Shown here piece by piece: positions 55,612 through 64,000 of a stretch of DNA of 64,000 bases. The stretch's first letter is position 1. Every line of letters begins with the position of its first letter. Source of the stretch: Hyphomicrobiales bacterium (GTDB taxonomy: Bacteria; Pseudomonadota; Alphaproteobacteria; Rhizobiales; Rhizobiaceae); NCBI GenBank assembly GCA_900470285.1, contig UCAG01000005.1:372001-436000 (forward strand), given 5' to 3'. Below the pieces are notes generated by a model. That model did not search any database. It was not told the DNA's origin and worked only from the letters and a program-made list of their open reading frames with translations. The translations under genes and the position numbers were made by a program.

Positions 55612-57593
55612 CAGAAAGAGCTCCCGATCATCATCCAGGTGACGAGCGCGGCGACACCGATAAGCATCGCGAATGCGTAGTGATAAAGGTAACCGCTCTG
55701 CAGTTTAACAACGCGGTTGGTAATGCCGACTACACGAGCCGCCACACCATTCGGACCCATGCCGTCAATGATCTTGGTATCACCGGTTTTCCAGAGGAAA
55801 CGACCAAGAGCCATGCTCGGGCGGACGAACAGGAAGTCATAGAGTTCGTCGAAATACCACTTGTTCAGCAGGAACTGGTACAGACCAGGATGACGGGCTG
55901 CAATAGCCTTCGGTGTTTCCGGCGAACGGATATAGAAAGCCCAGGCAAAGATGAAACCCAGTACCATTGCGATGAATGGTGAGAATTTAACCCAGGTCGG
56001 CACGCCATGGAAGTCATGCAGGATGTGGTTATCCGCACCGGTGAACAGAGCGCCCTTCCAGAAGGCATCATAATGATCGCCGAAGAAGTAACCGACGAAG
56101 AAGAAGCCTGCGAAAAGCGCACCAACAGCAAGAACGAACAGCGGTACCAGCATAACCGGAGGAGAATCATGAACGTGATGCATAACTTCAGCGGTTGCAC
56201 GCGGCTTACCGTGGAAAGTCATGAAAATCAGACGCCATGAGTAGAAAGATGTGAATGCAGCAGCGATCACCAGCAACGTAAAGGCAAAGCCCGATGCAGC
56301 TGAGTGCGAAGCAAATGCAGATTCAATAATCGCATCTTTGGAGAAGAAGCCGGCAGTACCGATAACAGTGCCCGGAATACCAAGACCTGTCAGCGCCACA
56401 GTACCGATGATCATCATCCAGTAAGTGGTCGGGATCAGCTTACGCAGACCACCCATACGACGCATATCCTGCTCGTCAGATACCGCATGGATCACCGAAC
56501 CGGCGCCCAAGAACAGCAGAGCCTTAAAGAATGCGTGTGTGAACAGGTGGAATACGGCAGCGCCGTAAGCGCCGACGCCGAGCGCCACAAACATATAACC
56601 GAGCTGCGAACAGGTCGAATAAGCAATAACGCGCTTGATATCGTTCTGTACCAGACCAACGGTCGCGGCAAAAAAGGCAGTGATCGCACCGATAATGGTC
56701 ACAACCAGCAGAGCTGTTTCAGACTGTTCAAAGATCGGCGACATACGCGCAACCATGAACACACCTGCGGTCACCATTGTCGCAGCGTGAATCAGAGCCG
56801 ACACAGGTGTCGGGCCTTCCATCGCATCAGGCAACCATGTGTGCAGCAGGAACTGCGCCGATTTACCCATCGCGCCCATGAAGAGCAGCAATGCAACAAC
56901 GGTCAGAGCACCTTGTTTGTCGAGTTCAAAACCGAGGAAACTTAAGACAACCTGCGATGCATTTTCACCGGCAGCATAATTCTGGGCTGTCGAGAAGATC
57001 GTGGCATAATCCACGGCGCCGAACAGAACGAAGATACCGAAAATACCAAGCAGGAAGCCGAAGTCACCAACGCGGTTGACTACGAAAGCTTTCATCGCAG
57101 CCGCATTGGCTGAAGGTTTCTTATACCAGAAGCCGATCAGCAGATAGGATGCAAGACCCACGCCCTCCCAGCCGAAGAACATCTGAACCAGATTGTCAGA
57201 AGTTACCAGCATCAGCATCGCAAAAGTAAACAGCGACAGATAGGCAAAGAAACGCGGACGATGCGGATCGTGATGCATATAGCCGATTGAGTAGATATGC
57301 ACGAGCGCCGACACGCTGTTGATTACAACAAGCATAATCGCGGTCAGTGTATCCACACGGATCGCCCAGTCAAAAGACAGGGTACCGGAAGTCAGCCAGT
57401 GCAGAACCGGCACACGGACAGGCTCGGACGAACCCATTGCAATTGTAAAGAAGGCAACCCAGGACAGCGCAGCTGCAATAACGAGGAAGCCGGAAGTAAT
57501 ATATTCGCTGGCCTTGGCACCGATCTTATTGCCGAACAGACCGGCAATAAGAAAACCAAGCAACGGAAGGAAGACGATCGCGTAGTAGAGCAT
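55611..57593 (-). CDS. nuoL: NADH dehydrogenase subunit L
   Basis: The 660-residue antiporter-like subunit carries the long C-terminal lateral helix along the membrane arm. Visible motifs are [59 protein letters not shown] and the His-rich periplasmic/lateral region ([20 protein letters not shown]). It lies 7 bases after nuoK. Confidence 0.95.
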   Translation of the reverse strand: MLYYAIVFLPLLGFLIAGLFGNKIGAKASEYITSGFLVIAAALSWVAFFTIAMGSSEPVRVPVLHWLTSGTLSFDWAIRVDTLTAIMLVVINSVSALVHIYSIGYMHHDPHRPRFFAYLSLFTFAMLMLVTSDNLVQMFFGWEGVGLASYLLIGFWYKKPSANAAAMKAFVVNRVGDFGFLLGIFGIFVLFGAVDYATIFSTAQNYAAGENASQVVLSFLGFELDKQGALTVVALLLFMGAMGKSAQFLLHTWLPDAMEGPTPVSALIHAATMVTAGVFMVARMSPIFEQSETALLVVTIIGAITAFFAATVGLVQNDIKRVIAYSTCSQLGYMFVALGVGAYGAAVFHLFTHAFFKALLFLGAGSVIHAVSDEQDMRRMGGLRKLIPTTYWMMIIGTVALTGLGIPGTVIGTAGFFSKDAIIESAFASHSAASGFAFTLLVIAAAFTSFYSWRLIFMTFHGKPRATAEVMHHVHDSPPVMLVPLFVLAVGALFAGFFFVGYFFGDHYDAFWKGALFTGADNHILHDFHGVPTWVKFSPFIAMVLGFIFAWAFYIRSPETPKAIAARHPGLYQFLLNKWYFDELYDFLFVRPSMALGRFLWKTGDTKIIDGMGPNGVAARVVGITNRVVKLQSGYLYHYAFAMLIGVAALVTWMMIGSSF

Positions 57594-57600
57594 CTGCCCG

Positions 57601-57912
57601 TCAACCTTTCATGACATTGACATCTTCCACCGCGATCGAACCACGGTTACGGAAGAACACGACAAGAATAGCAAGACCGATTGCCGCTTCAGCAGCCGCA
57701 ACAGTCAGGACGAAGAGTGCGAAAACCTGCCCGACCAGATCGCCGAGCGTTGCGGAAAACGCAATAAAGTTCAGATTGACCGAGAGAAGAATAAGCTCGA
57801 CCGACATCAAAATGACGATCACATTCTTACGGTTGAGGAAAACCCCGAAAACGCCAAGCGTAAACAGGATCGCCGACACGGTCAGATAATGTTCGATACC
57901 GACTACCATCAT
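57601..57912 (-). CDS. nuoK: NADH dehydrogenase subunit K
   Basis: The 103-residue subunit has three membrane helices with the two conserved glutamates in [11 protein letters not shown] and [11 protein letters not shown]. The frame extends 34 codons upstream (58014), but the ATG at 57912 with AGGAG just upstream gives the normal length; a second ATG follows it. Ten bases separate it from nuoJ. Confidence 0.93.
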   Translation of the reverse strand: MMVVGIEHYLTVSAILFTLGVFGVFLNRKNVIVILMSVELILLSVNLNFIAFSATLGDLVGQVFALFVLTVAAAEAAIGLAILVVFFRNRGSIAVEDVNVMKG

Positions 57913-57922
57913 GAGGCTCCTG

Positions 57923-58543
57923 TTAAATACCCTTGCCTGTTTCGACTTTTTTGATCTCGATCGCGGTTTCCGGAGTACGGGCAACCTGCGCCGGGATCGA
58001 CTGACGTTTGACACCTTCTTTATGGCGCAGGGTCAGCACAATCGCGCCGATCATCGCCACCAGCAGGATCAGACCGGCAACCTGAAAGTAGAAAACGAAA
58101 TCTGTATAGAGAATGTCGCCAAGCGCCTGTGTATTCTGGCGTGTCGTCACATCAGGGATCGGGTAAGCGGCATTTGCTGCAATTTTCGGCGAGAAGATCG
58201 AAGCGGAGAATGCCAGGATCAATTCTGCCAGCAGAACCACACCAACCAGAGCTCCAACCGGCGCATGTTTAAGCGCACCCTGTTTGAGCTCAGCAAAATC
58301 CACATCCAGCATCATGACGACGAAGAGGAAGAGAACCGCCACAGCACCGACATAAACAACCACAAGGATCATTGCCAGGAATTCAGCGCCCGTCAGCAGG
58401 AACAAAGCCGCTGCATTGAAGAAAGCCAAAATCAGAAACAAGACCGAGTGAACGGGATTGCGTGCGGTGATAACCATCAGCGCACTCGCAATCATGATGA
58501 AGGCGAATAAATAGAAAAACGCCGCCGCTATACCTGTCAGCAT
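57923..58543 (-). CDS. nuoJ: NADH dehydrogenase subunit J
   Basis: The 206-residue subunit has five membrane helices, with [20 protein letters not shown] and [25 protein letters not shown] as family signatures (transmembrane helix 3 with a pi-bulge). The ATG at 58543 has GGGGAA upstream; a TTG four codons earlier is the alternative. A 210-base gap separates it from nuoI. Confidence 0.92.
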   Translation of the reverse strand: MLTGIAAAFFYLFAFIMIASALMVITARNPVHSVLFLILAFFNAAALFLLTGAEFLAMILVVVYVGAVAVLFLFVVMMLDVDFAELKQGALKHAPVGALVGVVLLAELILAFSASIFSPKIAANAAYPIPDVTTRQNTQALGDILYTDFVFYFQVAGLILLVAMIGAIVLTLRHKEGVKRQSIPAQVARTPETAIEIKKVETGKGI

Positions 58544-58753
58544 GGGGTTCCCCAATATCCTTTAACTTGGCAAGGCAACTTGCCTGTCCTACCACCTCAT
58601 ATCCTACAGCCAAGAACCGTGACATGAGGCAAAACTTCAAGCACAACAGCCATGAGCATTAAAAAGCTCCGGCTATTGTACCAACTTAAATATTAGCCCT
58701 GCCCTCTTCGGGCAGAGAAAATCATCTTAACGATCCGGTGAGCCAAGCCCATC

Positions 58754-59245
58754 TTAACGATAAGGTGCATCCATTGCGATGTTGCGCGCAAGTTCGCGTT
58801 CCCAACGATCACCATTCGCGAGCAGCTTTTCTTTATCATAGTAAAGCTCTTCGCGGGTTTCCGTGGCGAATTCGAAATTCGGCCCTTCAACAATCGCATC
58901 AACCGGACAGGCTTCCTGACAGAAACCGCAATAAATGCATTTGACCATATCAATGTCATAACGCACGGTGCGGCGGGTTCCGTCATTGCGGCGCGGACCG
59001 GCTTCAATTGTAATTGCCTGTGCCGGGCAGATCGCTTCGCAAAGCTTACAGGCGATGCAGCGTTCTTCACCATTCGGATAGCGGCGCAGGGCATGTTCAC
59101 CGCGGAAGCGCGGTGAAACAGGACCTTTTTCATGCGGGTAGTTCAATGTTGCCTTAGGCGCAAAGAACTGACGCATGGAGAGAAAGAATGCTCCGACGAA
59201 TTCTTTCAGAAGCAGTGATTTAGCGGCTTGAGCGATAGAAGCCAT
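58754..59245 (-). CDS. nuoI: NADH dehydrogenase subunit I
   Basis: The 163-residue peripheral subunit carries two [4Fe-4S] clusters (N6a, N6b) in [18 protein letters not shown] and [18 protein letters not shown]. It transfers electrons towards the quinone site. The ATG at 59245 has AAGGAGA. A 12-bp sequence spanning its stop codon is repeated 28 bases downstream. Confidence 0.95.
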   Translation of the reverse strand: MASIAQAAKSLLLKEFVGAFFLSMRQFFAPKATLNYPHEKGPVSPRFRGEHALRRYPNGEERCIACKLCEAICPAQAITIEAGPRRNDGTRRTVRYDIDMVKCIYCGFCQEACPVDAIVEGPNFEFATETREELYYDKEKLLANGDRWERELARNIAMDAPYR

Positions 59246-59256
59246 GTGATGTCTCC

Positions 59257-60303
59257 TTAACCTGCAAGGCCGGTGAATTTGAGGAATGCAGCGGTTGCCA
59301 CAACCATGAACAGCGAGATCGGCAGGAATACTTTCCAGCCCAGACGCATCAGCTGGTCATAACGGTAACGCGGTACAAATGCCTTAACCATCGCGAACAT
59401 GAAGAAGCACATGCAGAGCTTCAGCATGAACCAGACAATGCCCGGCACCCATGCGAGGAACCATACATCCACGATTGGCAGCCAGCCGCCAAGGAACAGA
59501 ATGGTCATCAATGCGCACATCAGAGTGATGGCAACATATTCACCGAGGAAGAACAGCAGGAACGGTGTTGACGAGTATTCGATCATGTGACCGGCAACAA
59601 GTTCGGATTCCGCTTCAACCAGATCGAACGGAGGACGGTTGGTTTCCGCCAGTGCCGAGATGAAGAAGATCACGAACATCGGGAACAGCACGAGCCAGTT
59701 CCAGTCGAGGAACGAATTCGGCAACCCCAGCGAAGTCCCAAGACCTGTGGACTGGGACAGGACGATATCGGTCAGGTTCAGGGAACCGGCAACCAACAGA
59801 ACTGTTACAATCACAAAACCGATCGAAACTTCATAAGAAACCATCTGCGCTGCGGAGCGCAATGCACCGAGAAACGGATATTTCGAGTTTGAAGCCCAGC
59901 CACCCATAATCACGCCATAAACTTCAAGCGAAGATATAGCGAGAATATAAAGGATACCGACATTGATATTGGCAATCGCCCAGCCCTCACTGACCGGAAT
60001 AACCGCCCATGTTGCCAATGCCAGCAGTGCCGAAATAAACGGCGCCAGCAGGAACACGGCTTTGTTGGCACCCGATGGTATGATCGGCTCTTTGAATACG
60101 AATTTCAAAAGATCCGCAAAAGCCTGAAACAGTCCCCAAGGGCCGACAACGTTTGGTCCCCGACGCAACTGTACCGCAGCCCAGATCTTACGATCTGCAT
60201 AAAGCAGATAGGCTACAACAATCAGCAATACGACGAGCAGAACGACTGACTTCAGCGCTATGATCAGCGCCGGTAAGACGTAAGCTGCAAAAATACCGTC
60301 CAT
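59257..60303 (-). CDS. nuoH: NADH dehydrogenase subunit H
   Basis: The 348-residue membrane subunit forms the quinone chamber with NuoB/D. Motifs: [44 protein letters not shown], and [22 protein letters not shown]. About eight membrane helices. The ATG at 60303 is preceded by a purine-rich ribosome-binding site. 11 bases precede nuoI. Confidence 0.95.
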   Translation of the reverse strand: MDGIFAAYVLPALIIALKSVVLLVVLLIVVAYLLYADRKIWAAVQLRRGPNVVGPWGLFQAFADLLKFVFKEPIIPSGANKAVFLLAPFISALLALATWAVIPVSEGWAIANINVGILYILAISSLEVYGVIMGGWASNSKYPFLGALRSAAQMVSYEVSIGFVIVTVLLVAGSLNLTDIVLSQSTGLGTSLGLPNSFLDWNWLVLFPMFVIFFISALAETNRPPFDLVEAESELVAGHMIEYSSTPFLLFFLGEYVAITLMCALMTILFLGGWLPIVDVWFLAWVPGIVWFMLKLCMCFFMFAMVKAFVPRYRYDQLMRLGWKVFLPISLFMVVATAAFLKFTGLAG

Positions 60304-60384
60304 TTTCCCGTCTCTCTCTTACAGCACTGCGTGGTTTTTTGTCCCACGCAAGGGCAAGCTGTAAACCTTATTATTTAGCAATAT

Positions 60385-60416
60385 CAGCTCCTTAAACCCG
60401 AAAGCTTAAGGAGCTG
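60385..60416. other. Intercistronic hairpin between nuoG and nuoH
   Basis: Perfect 11-bp inverted repeat CAGCTCCTTAA/TTAAGGAGCTG with a 10-base loop in the 126-base gap. There is no T-run on the transcribed side, so it is more likely an RNA-processing or stability element than a terminator. Confidence 0.7.
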
Positions 60417-60429
60417 TATGCATCAATGC

Positions 60430-62511
60430 TTATTCGGCTGCCTGCTGGAAGCCACCCTTTGCCAGCGCGGAACATTCAGCCATCACAGCTGAAGCGCGGG
60501 CAATCGGGTTTGTCAGATAGAAATCTGTAACAGGCGAAGCAAATGCAACGCCCTTTACCGGAGCTGCTTTTGCACCGAGAGTTGCAATATCCGCAACCTG
60601 ACCGGCAGCCACTGCGTCAATCTGAGCCATATGCGGATAGTCCGCATAAAGCGCTGCACGCAGCTGAGCCAGACTGTCAAACGGCAGTTTCGCACCCAGT
60701 ACATCAGACAATGCACGCAGGATCGCCCAGTCTTCCTTGGCTTCACCCGGAGCAAAACCAGCACGGTTTGCCAGCTGTACGCGGCCTTCCGTATTCACAT
60801 AGGTACCGGATTTTTCTGTATAGGTGGAACCTGGCAGGATCACATCAGCAGCATGTGCACCGGCATCACCATGGGTACCGATATAGACAACGAAGCTCGA
60901 ACCTTTGTTGGACAGATCCAGTTCATCTGCACCGGCAAGGAACAGCACATCCATCTGGCCAACCATGTCAGCAGCCTTAGCACCACCCTCACCCGGCACG
61001 AAGCCGAGATCCAGAGCGCCGACGCGGGCAGCGGCAGTGTGCAGAACTGCAAAACCGTTCCACTCTTCGCTCACAGCGCCAACGGCATTTGCCAGCTGAG
61101 CAGCCTGAGCCAATACAGCTTCACCGGTTTCACCGGTCAGTGCACCCTGACCGATCAGGATCAGCGGGCGCTGTGCATTTTTCAGAACATCAAAGAACTT
61201 GTCTTTGCCGCTTGCTACCTGAGCCAGCGTATCAGAACCCGCGCCGAGATAGTTATAAGCATAACGCAGATCTGCCTGTTCACCGATCAGACCAATCTGC
61301 AGACCACCCTGACGCTGACGCTTCAGAATACGTGCATTGAGCACCGAAGCTTCAAAACGCGGGTTGGAACCGATGATCAGAATCGCATCAGCCTGTTCGA
61401 TGCCTTCAATCGTCGGATTGAAGATGTAAGAAGCGCGGCCGAATTTAGGATCGAGCGCAACACCATCCTGACGGGCGTCAATATTGACGGAACCGAGTTT
61501 GGTCATCAGGCTCTTCAGTGCGTAGAGCTCTTCCACATTGGCCAGATCACCAGCAATTGCACCGATTTTGGCAGCAGAAGTCTTGGCAACAGCAGCTTTA
61601 ACCGCAGCAAATGCCTCAGACCAGCTTGCAGCCTGCAGACGACCATTGACGCGAACATATGGGCGATCCAGACGCTGTGTGCGCAGACCATCCCAGATGA
61701 AACGGGTCTTGTCGGAAATCCACTCTTCGTTCACCTGTTCGTTCAGACGCGGCATAATACGCATCACTTCACGACCACGAGTATCAACGCGGATATTTGA
61801 ACCAAGAGCATCCATCACGTCGATAGACTCGGTCTTGTTCAGCTCCCAAGGACGTGCCTGAAACTCGTAAGGCTTGGATGTCAGCGCACCGACCGGGCAC
61901 AGATCAATCACATTGCCCTGCAGTTCAGAGGTCATTGCGCGTTCGAGATAGGTGGTGATTTCAGCATCTTCACCGCGACCTGTGAGGCCGAGTTCAGAAA
62001 TACCGGCAACTTCCGTGGTGAAACGAACGCAGCGCGTGCAGTGAATGCAGCGTGTCATGATCGTTTTGACCAAAGGGCCGATATATTTGTTTTCAACAGC
62101 ACGTTTGTTTTCGCGGTAACGCGAACCATCTGTACCGAAAGCCATTGCCTGATCCTGAAGATCGCACTCACCGGCCTGATCGCAAATCGGGCAATCCAGC
62201 GGGTGGTTGATCAGCAGGAATTCCATCACACCTTCACGGGCCTTTTTGACCATAGGGGTGTTGGTGAAAATTTCAGGTGTTTCGCCGTTCGGGCCAGGAC
62301 GCAGATCGCGTACGCCCATAGCGCAGGATGCAGCCGGCTTCGGCGGTCCGCCTTTAACTTCAACCAGGCACATGCGGCAGTTGCCGGCAATGGAGAGGCG
62401 TTCGTGGAAACAGAAACGCGGCACGGTAGCGCCAGCCTCTTCGGCTGCCTGAAGAAGCGTGTAGTGATCGGGTACTTCGATCTCGTTACCGTCAACTTTG
62501 ATCTTTGCCAT
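60430..62511 (-). CDS. nuoG: NADH dehydrogenase subunit G
   Basis: The 693-residue large subunit of the peripheral arm has an N-terminal [2Fe-2S] ferredoxin domain ([20 protein letters not shown]), the His-ligated cluster motif [18 protein letters not shown], and the [4Fe-4S] motif [12 protein letters not shown]. The molybdopterin oxidoreductase-like domain runs from about residue 215. It lacks the extra cluster N7 cysteines as far as can be seen. The ATG is at 62511. Confidence 0.95.
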   Translation of the reverse strand: MAKIKVDGNEIEVPDHYTLLQAAEEAGATVPRFCFHERLSIAGNCRMCLVEVKGGPPKPAASCAMGVRDLRPGPNGETPEIFTNTPMVKKAREGVMEFLLINHPLDCPICDQAGECDLQDQAMAFGTDGSRYRENKRAVENKYIGPLVKTIMTRCIHCTRCVRFTTEVAGISELGLTGRGEDAEITTYLERAMTSELQGNVIDLCPVGALTSKPYEFQARPWELNKTESIDVMDALGSNIRVDTRGREVMRIMPRLNEQVNEEWISDKTRFIWDGLRTQRLDRPYVRVNGRLQAASWSEAFAAVKAAVAKTSAAKIGAIAGDLANVEELYALKSLMTKLGSVNIDARQDGVALDPKFGRASYIFNPTIEGIEQADAILIIGSNPRFEASVLNARILKRQRQGGLQIGLIGEQADLRYAYNYLGAGSDTLAQVASGKDKFFDVLKNAQRPLILIGQGALTGETGEAVLAQAAQLANAVGAVSEEWNGFAVLHTAAARVGALDLGFVPGEGGAKAADMVGQMDVLFLAGADELDLSNKGSSFVVYIGTHGDAGAHAADVILPGSTYTEKSGTYVNTEGRVQLANRAGFAPGEAKEDWAILRALSDVLGAKLPFDSLAQLRAALYADYPHMAQIDAVAAGQVADIATLGAKAAPVKGVAFASPVTDFYLTNPIARASAVMAECSALAKGGFQQAAE

Positions 62512-62525
62512 CGCTTGTCCAAACC

Positions 62526-62595
62526 TGCGGCACTTGCCGCATTCTTTTAAACCCGCGGCATCCGCCGCATCATATTAATTCTGCGGCAGTGCCGC
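62526..62595. other. Three consecutive GC hairpins between nuoF and nuoG
   Basis: TGCGGCA/TGCCGCA (62526-62541), GCGGC/GCCGC (62555-62568), and GCGGC/GCCGC (62583-62595). All lie in the 127-base gap between the two genes. The units resemble each other, as if the same small palindrome had been multiplied. Confidence 0.7.
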
Positions 62596-62638
62596 TTCAT
62601 GACTAAACGGGCAGACCGCAACCGGCCTGCCCTGAAGC

Positions 62639-63946
62639 TTATTCCGCAGCTTCGAGCCGGATGTTACGGCTCTGAACAGCATTGCGGGTATAATCATCAA
62701 TACGCTTTTCAATTTCCGGGCGGAAATTGCGGATCAGACCCTGAATAGGCCATGCAGCCGCATCGCCAAGCGCACAGATCGTGTGACCTTCAATCTGCTT
62801 GGTCACATCAAACAGCATGTCGATTTCGCGCTTCTGCGCATTACCGGTAACCATGCGTTCCATAACGCGCCACATCCAGCCTGTACCTTCACGGCAAGGC
62901 GTGCACTGGCCGCAGCTTTCATGCTTGAAGAAGGCCGACAGACGGGCAATCGCTTTGATAATATCGGTCGACTTATCCATAACGATAAGACCGCCGGTAC
63001 CGAAAGACGACTTAACATCGCGCATACCGTCAAAATCCATGATGGCGTCCATCATGTTTTCTGCGGTAACCACAGGACAGGATGCACCACCCGGAATAAC
63101 AGCGAGCAGATTGTCCCAACCGCCGCGGATACCGCCGGCATGTTTTTCAATCAGTTCGCGGAACGGAATACCAAGAGCTTCTTCCACGGTGCATGGTGTG
63201 TTCACATGACCGGAAATCTGGAACAGCTTGGTGCCCACATTGTTCGGACGGCCAATGGAAGAGAACCATGCGCCGCCGCGACGCAAAATGGTCGGAGCAA
63301 CAGCAATCGATTCCACGTTGTTCACAGTGGTCGGACAGCCGTAGAGACCCATATTCGCAGGGAATGGCGGCTTCAGACGTGGCTGGCCTTTTTTGCCTTC
63401 AAGGCTTTCCAGCAGCGCAGTTTCTTCACCGCAGATATAAGCGCCCGCACCGTGGGAAACGAACACGTCCATATCCCAGCCGCACTTGTTGTTTTTGCCA
63501 AGCAGACCGGCTGCGTAGCATTCGTCAATTGCTGCCTGCAGGGCTTCACGCTCACGCATAAATTCACCGCGGATATAAATGTAAGCTGTATGTGCGCCCA
63601 TTGCACAACCGGCAATCACGCAGCCTTCGATCAGCGTATGCGGATCATGGCGCATGATATCACGGTCTTTACAGGTGCCCGGCTCCGATTCGTCGGCATT
63701 GACGACGAGATAATGCGGGCGACCGTCGCTTTCCTTCGGCATGAAAGACCATTTCATGCCGGTCGGGAAGCCCGCACCGCCACGACCGCGAAGGCCCGAA
63801 GCCTTCATCTCATTGATAATCCAGTCACGGCCTTTTTCGACCAGACCTTTGGTATTATCCCAGTGACCACGGGACATAGCGCCTTTAAGCGACTTGTCTT
63901 TCAGGCCATAAATATTTGTAAAAATACGATCTTTATCAGCCAGCAT
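62639..63946 (-). CDS. nuoF: NADH dehydrogenase subunit F
   Basis: The 435-residue subunit binds NADH and FMN and one [4Fe-4S] cluster. Motifs: [18 protein letters not shown] (NADH site), [14 protein letters not shown] (FMN site), and [15 protein letters not shown] (cluster N3). The ATG at 63946 has GGAGGG upstream; the TTG just before it overlaps the end of nuoE. Confidence 0.95.
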   Translation of the reverse strand: MLADKDRIFTNIYGLKDKSLKGAMSRGHWDNTKGLVEKGRDWIINEMKASGLRGRGGAGFPTGMKWSFMPKESDGRPHYLVVNADESEPGTCKDRDIMRHDPHTLIEGCVIAGCAMGAHTAYIYIRGEFMREREALQAAIDECYAAGLLGKNNKCGWDMDVFVSHGAGAYICGEETALLESLEGKKGQPRLKPPFPANMGLYGCPTTVNNVESIAVAPTILRRGGAWFSSIGRPNNVGTKLFQISGHVNTPCTVEEALGIPFRELIEKHAGGIRGGWDNLLAVIPGGASCPVVTAENMMDAIMDFDGMRDVKSSFGTGGLIVMDKSTDIIKAIARLSAFFKHESCGQCTPCREGTGWMWRVMERMVTGNAQKREIDMLFDVTKQIEGHTICALGDAAAWPIQGLIRNFRPEIEKRIDDYTRNAVQSRNIRLEAAE

Positions 63947-63949
63947 CAA

Positions 63950-64000
63950 TCAGCCCTCCGCTTTCGGATTGCCATCGGTCAAAGATGTCAAACCACCAAT
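63950..64000 (-). CDS. nuoE: NADH dehydrogenase subunit E, C-terminal end (partial)
   Basis: Only the last 16 codons and the TGA stop (63950-63952) lie in the window, reading IGGLTSLTDGNPKAEG. Identity is inferred from the position directly upstream of nuoF in the operon and from the G-G-L-T-S-L-T tail known in Rhizobiales NuoE. Confidence 0.7.
   Translation of the reverse strand: MGGLTSLTDGNPKAEG

Noticed and set aside
58693-59133. 146-codon minus-strand frame across nuoI
   Set aside because: Alternative frame of nuoI; the two ferredoxin motifs are only in the nuoI frame.

Overview
The window comes from the chromosome of an alphaproteobacterium of the Rhizobiales, most likely Brucellaceae (Brucella/Ochrobactrum/Pseudochrobactrum group). 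The evidence is protein content and gene order recalled from Brucella-type genomes: nuo - birA - rnj - DUF1467 - proS - lolC - lolD - dnaE on one strand, a class II DAHP synthase, a short proline-tRNA synthetase without the inserted editing domain, a GyrA with alanine at the quinolone-contact position, and Rhizobiales-type palindromic intergenic repeats. Species cannot be named from sequence alone. No rRNA, tRNA, CRISPR, insertion sequence or prophage was seen.

Layout. 1-1892: end of a TonB-dependent receptor and a siderophore-interacting reductase (iron/heme uptake). 2006-7753: an SLC13-type permease and a four-gene MCE/Mla-type lipid transport operon (STAS-permease, ATPase, MlaD-like, lipoprotein). 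7932-11637: a dipeptide epimerase-family enzyme and the malic enzyme maeB behind a hairpin-rich leader. 11866-21381: a secreted hypothetical, gltX, nadE, a pentapeptide-repeat protein, dgkA, class II DAHP synthase, gor, a DUF2059 protein and rpiA. 21658-30742: gph, a methyltransferase, tgt-queA, two cyclophilins, coaD, a 59-residue membrane protein and gyrA. 31069-36903: marC, ssb, rpsD, two small hypotheticals, a divergent HxlR/NAD(P)-oxidoreductase pair, and a ParD-like/methionine aminopeptidase pair under a perfect palindrome. 36981-44777: dnaE, a 28-residue membrane peptide, and lolD-lolC-proS.

44778-48323 is the accessory part. It is AT-rich and holds a candidate small RNA, a 57-bp tandem repeat that supplies the C-terminus of a membrane-anchored AraC regulator, a divergent lipoprotein, DUF1467 and a cluster of palindromes. 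It is followed by a beta-barrel-like protein, rnj, a GrpB-family protein and birA. 52597-64000 is the minus-strand NADH dehydrogenase operon from nuoE (partial) to nuoN, ending at a clear terminator.

Functionally most of the window is housekeeping: respiration, translation, replication, envelope lipid and lipoprotein trafficking, NAD and CoA synthesis, queuosine. The novelty candidates are in the intergenic and small-gene layer: the sRNA candidate, the ParD-like/MetAP pair with its operator, the repeat-derived AraC tail, two very small membrane proteins, and the maeB leader.
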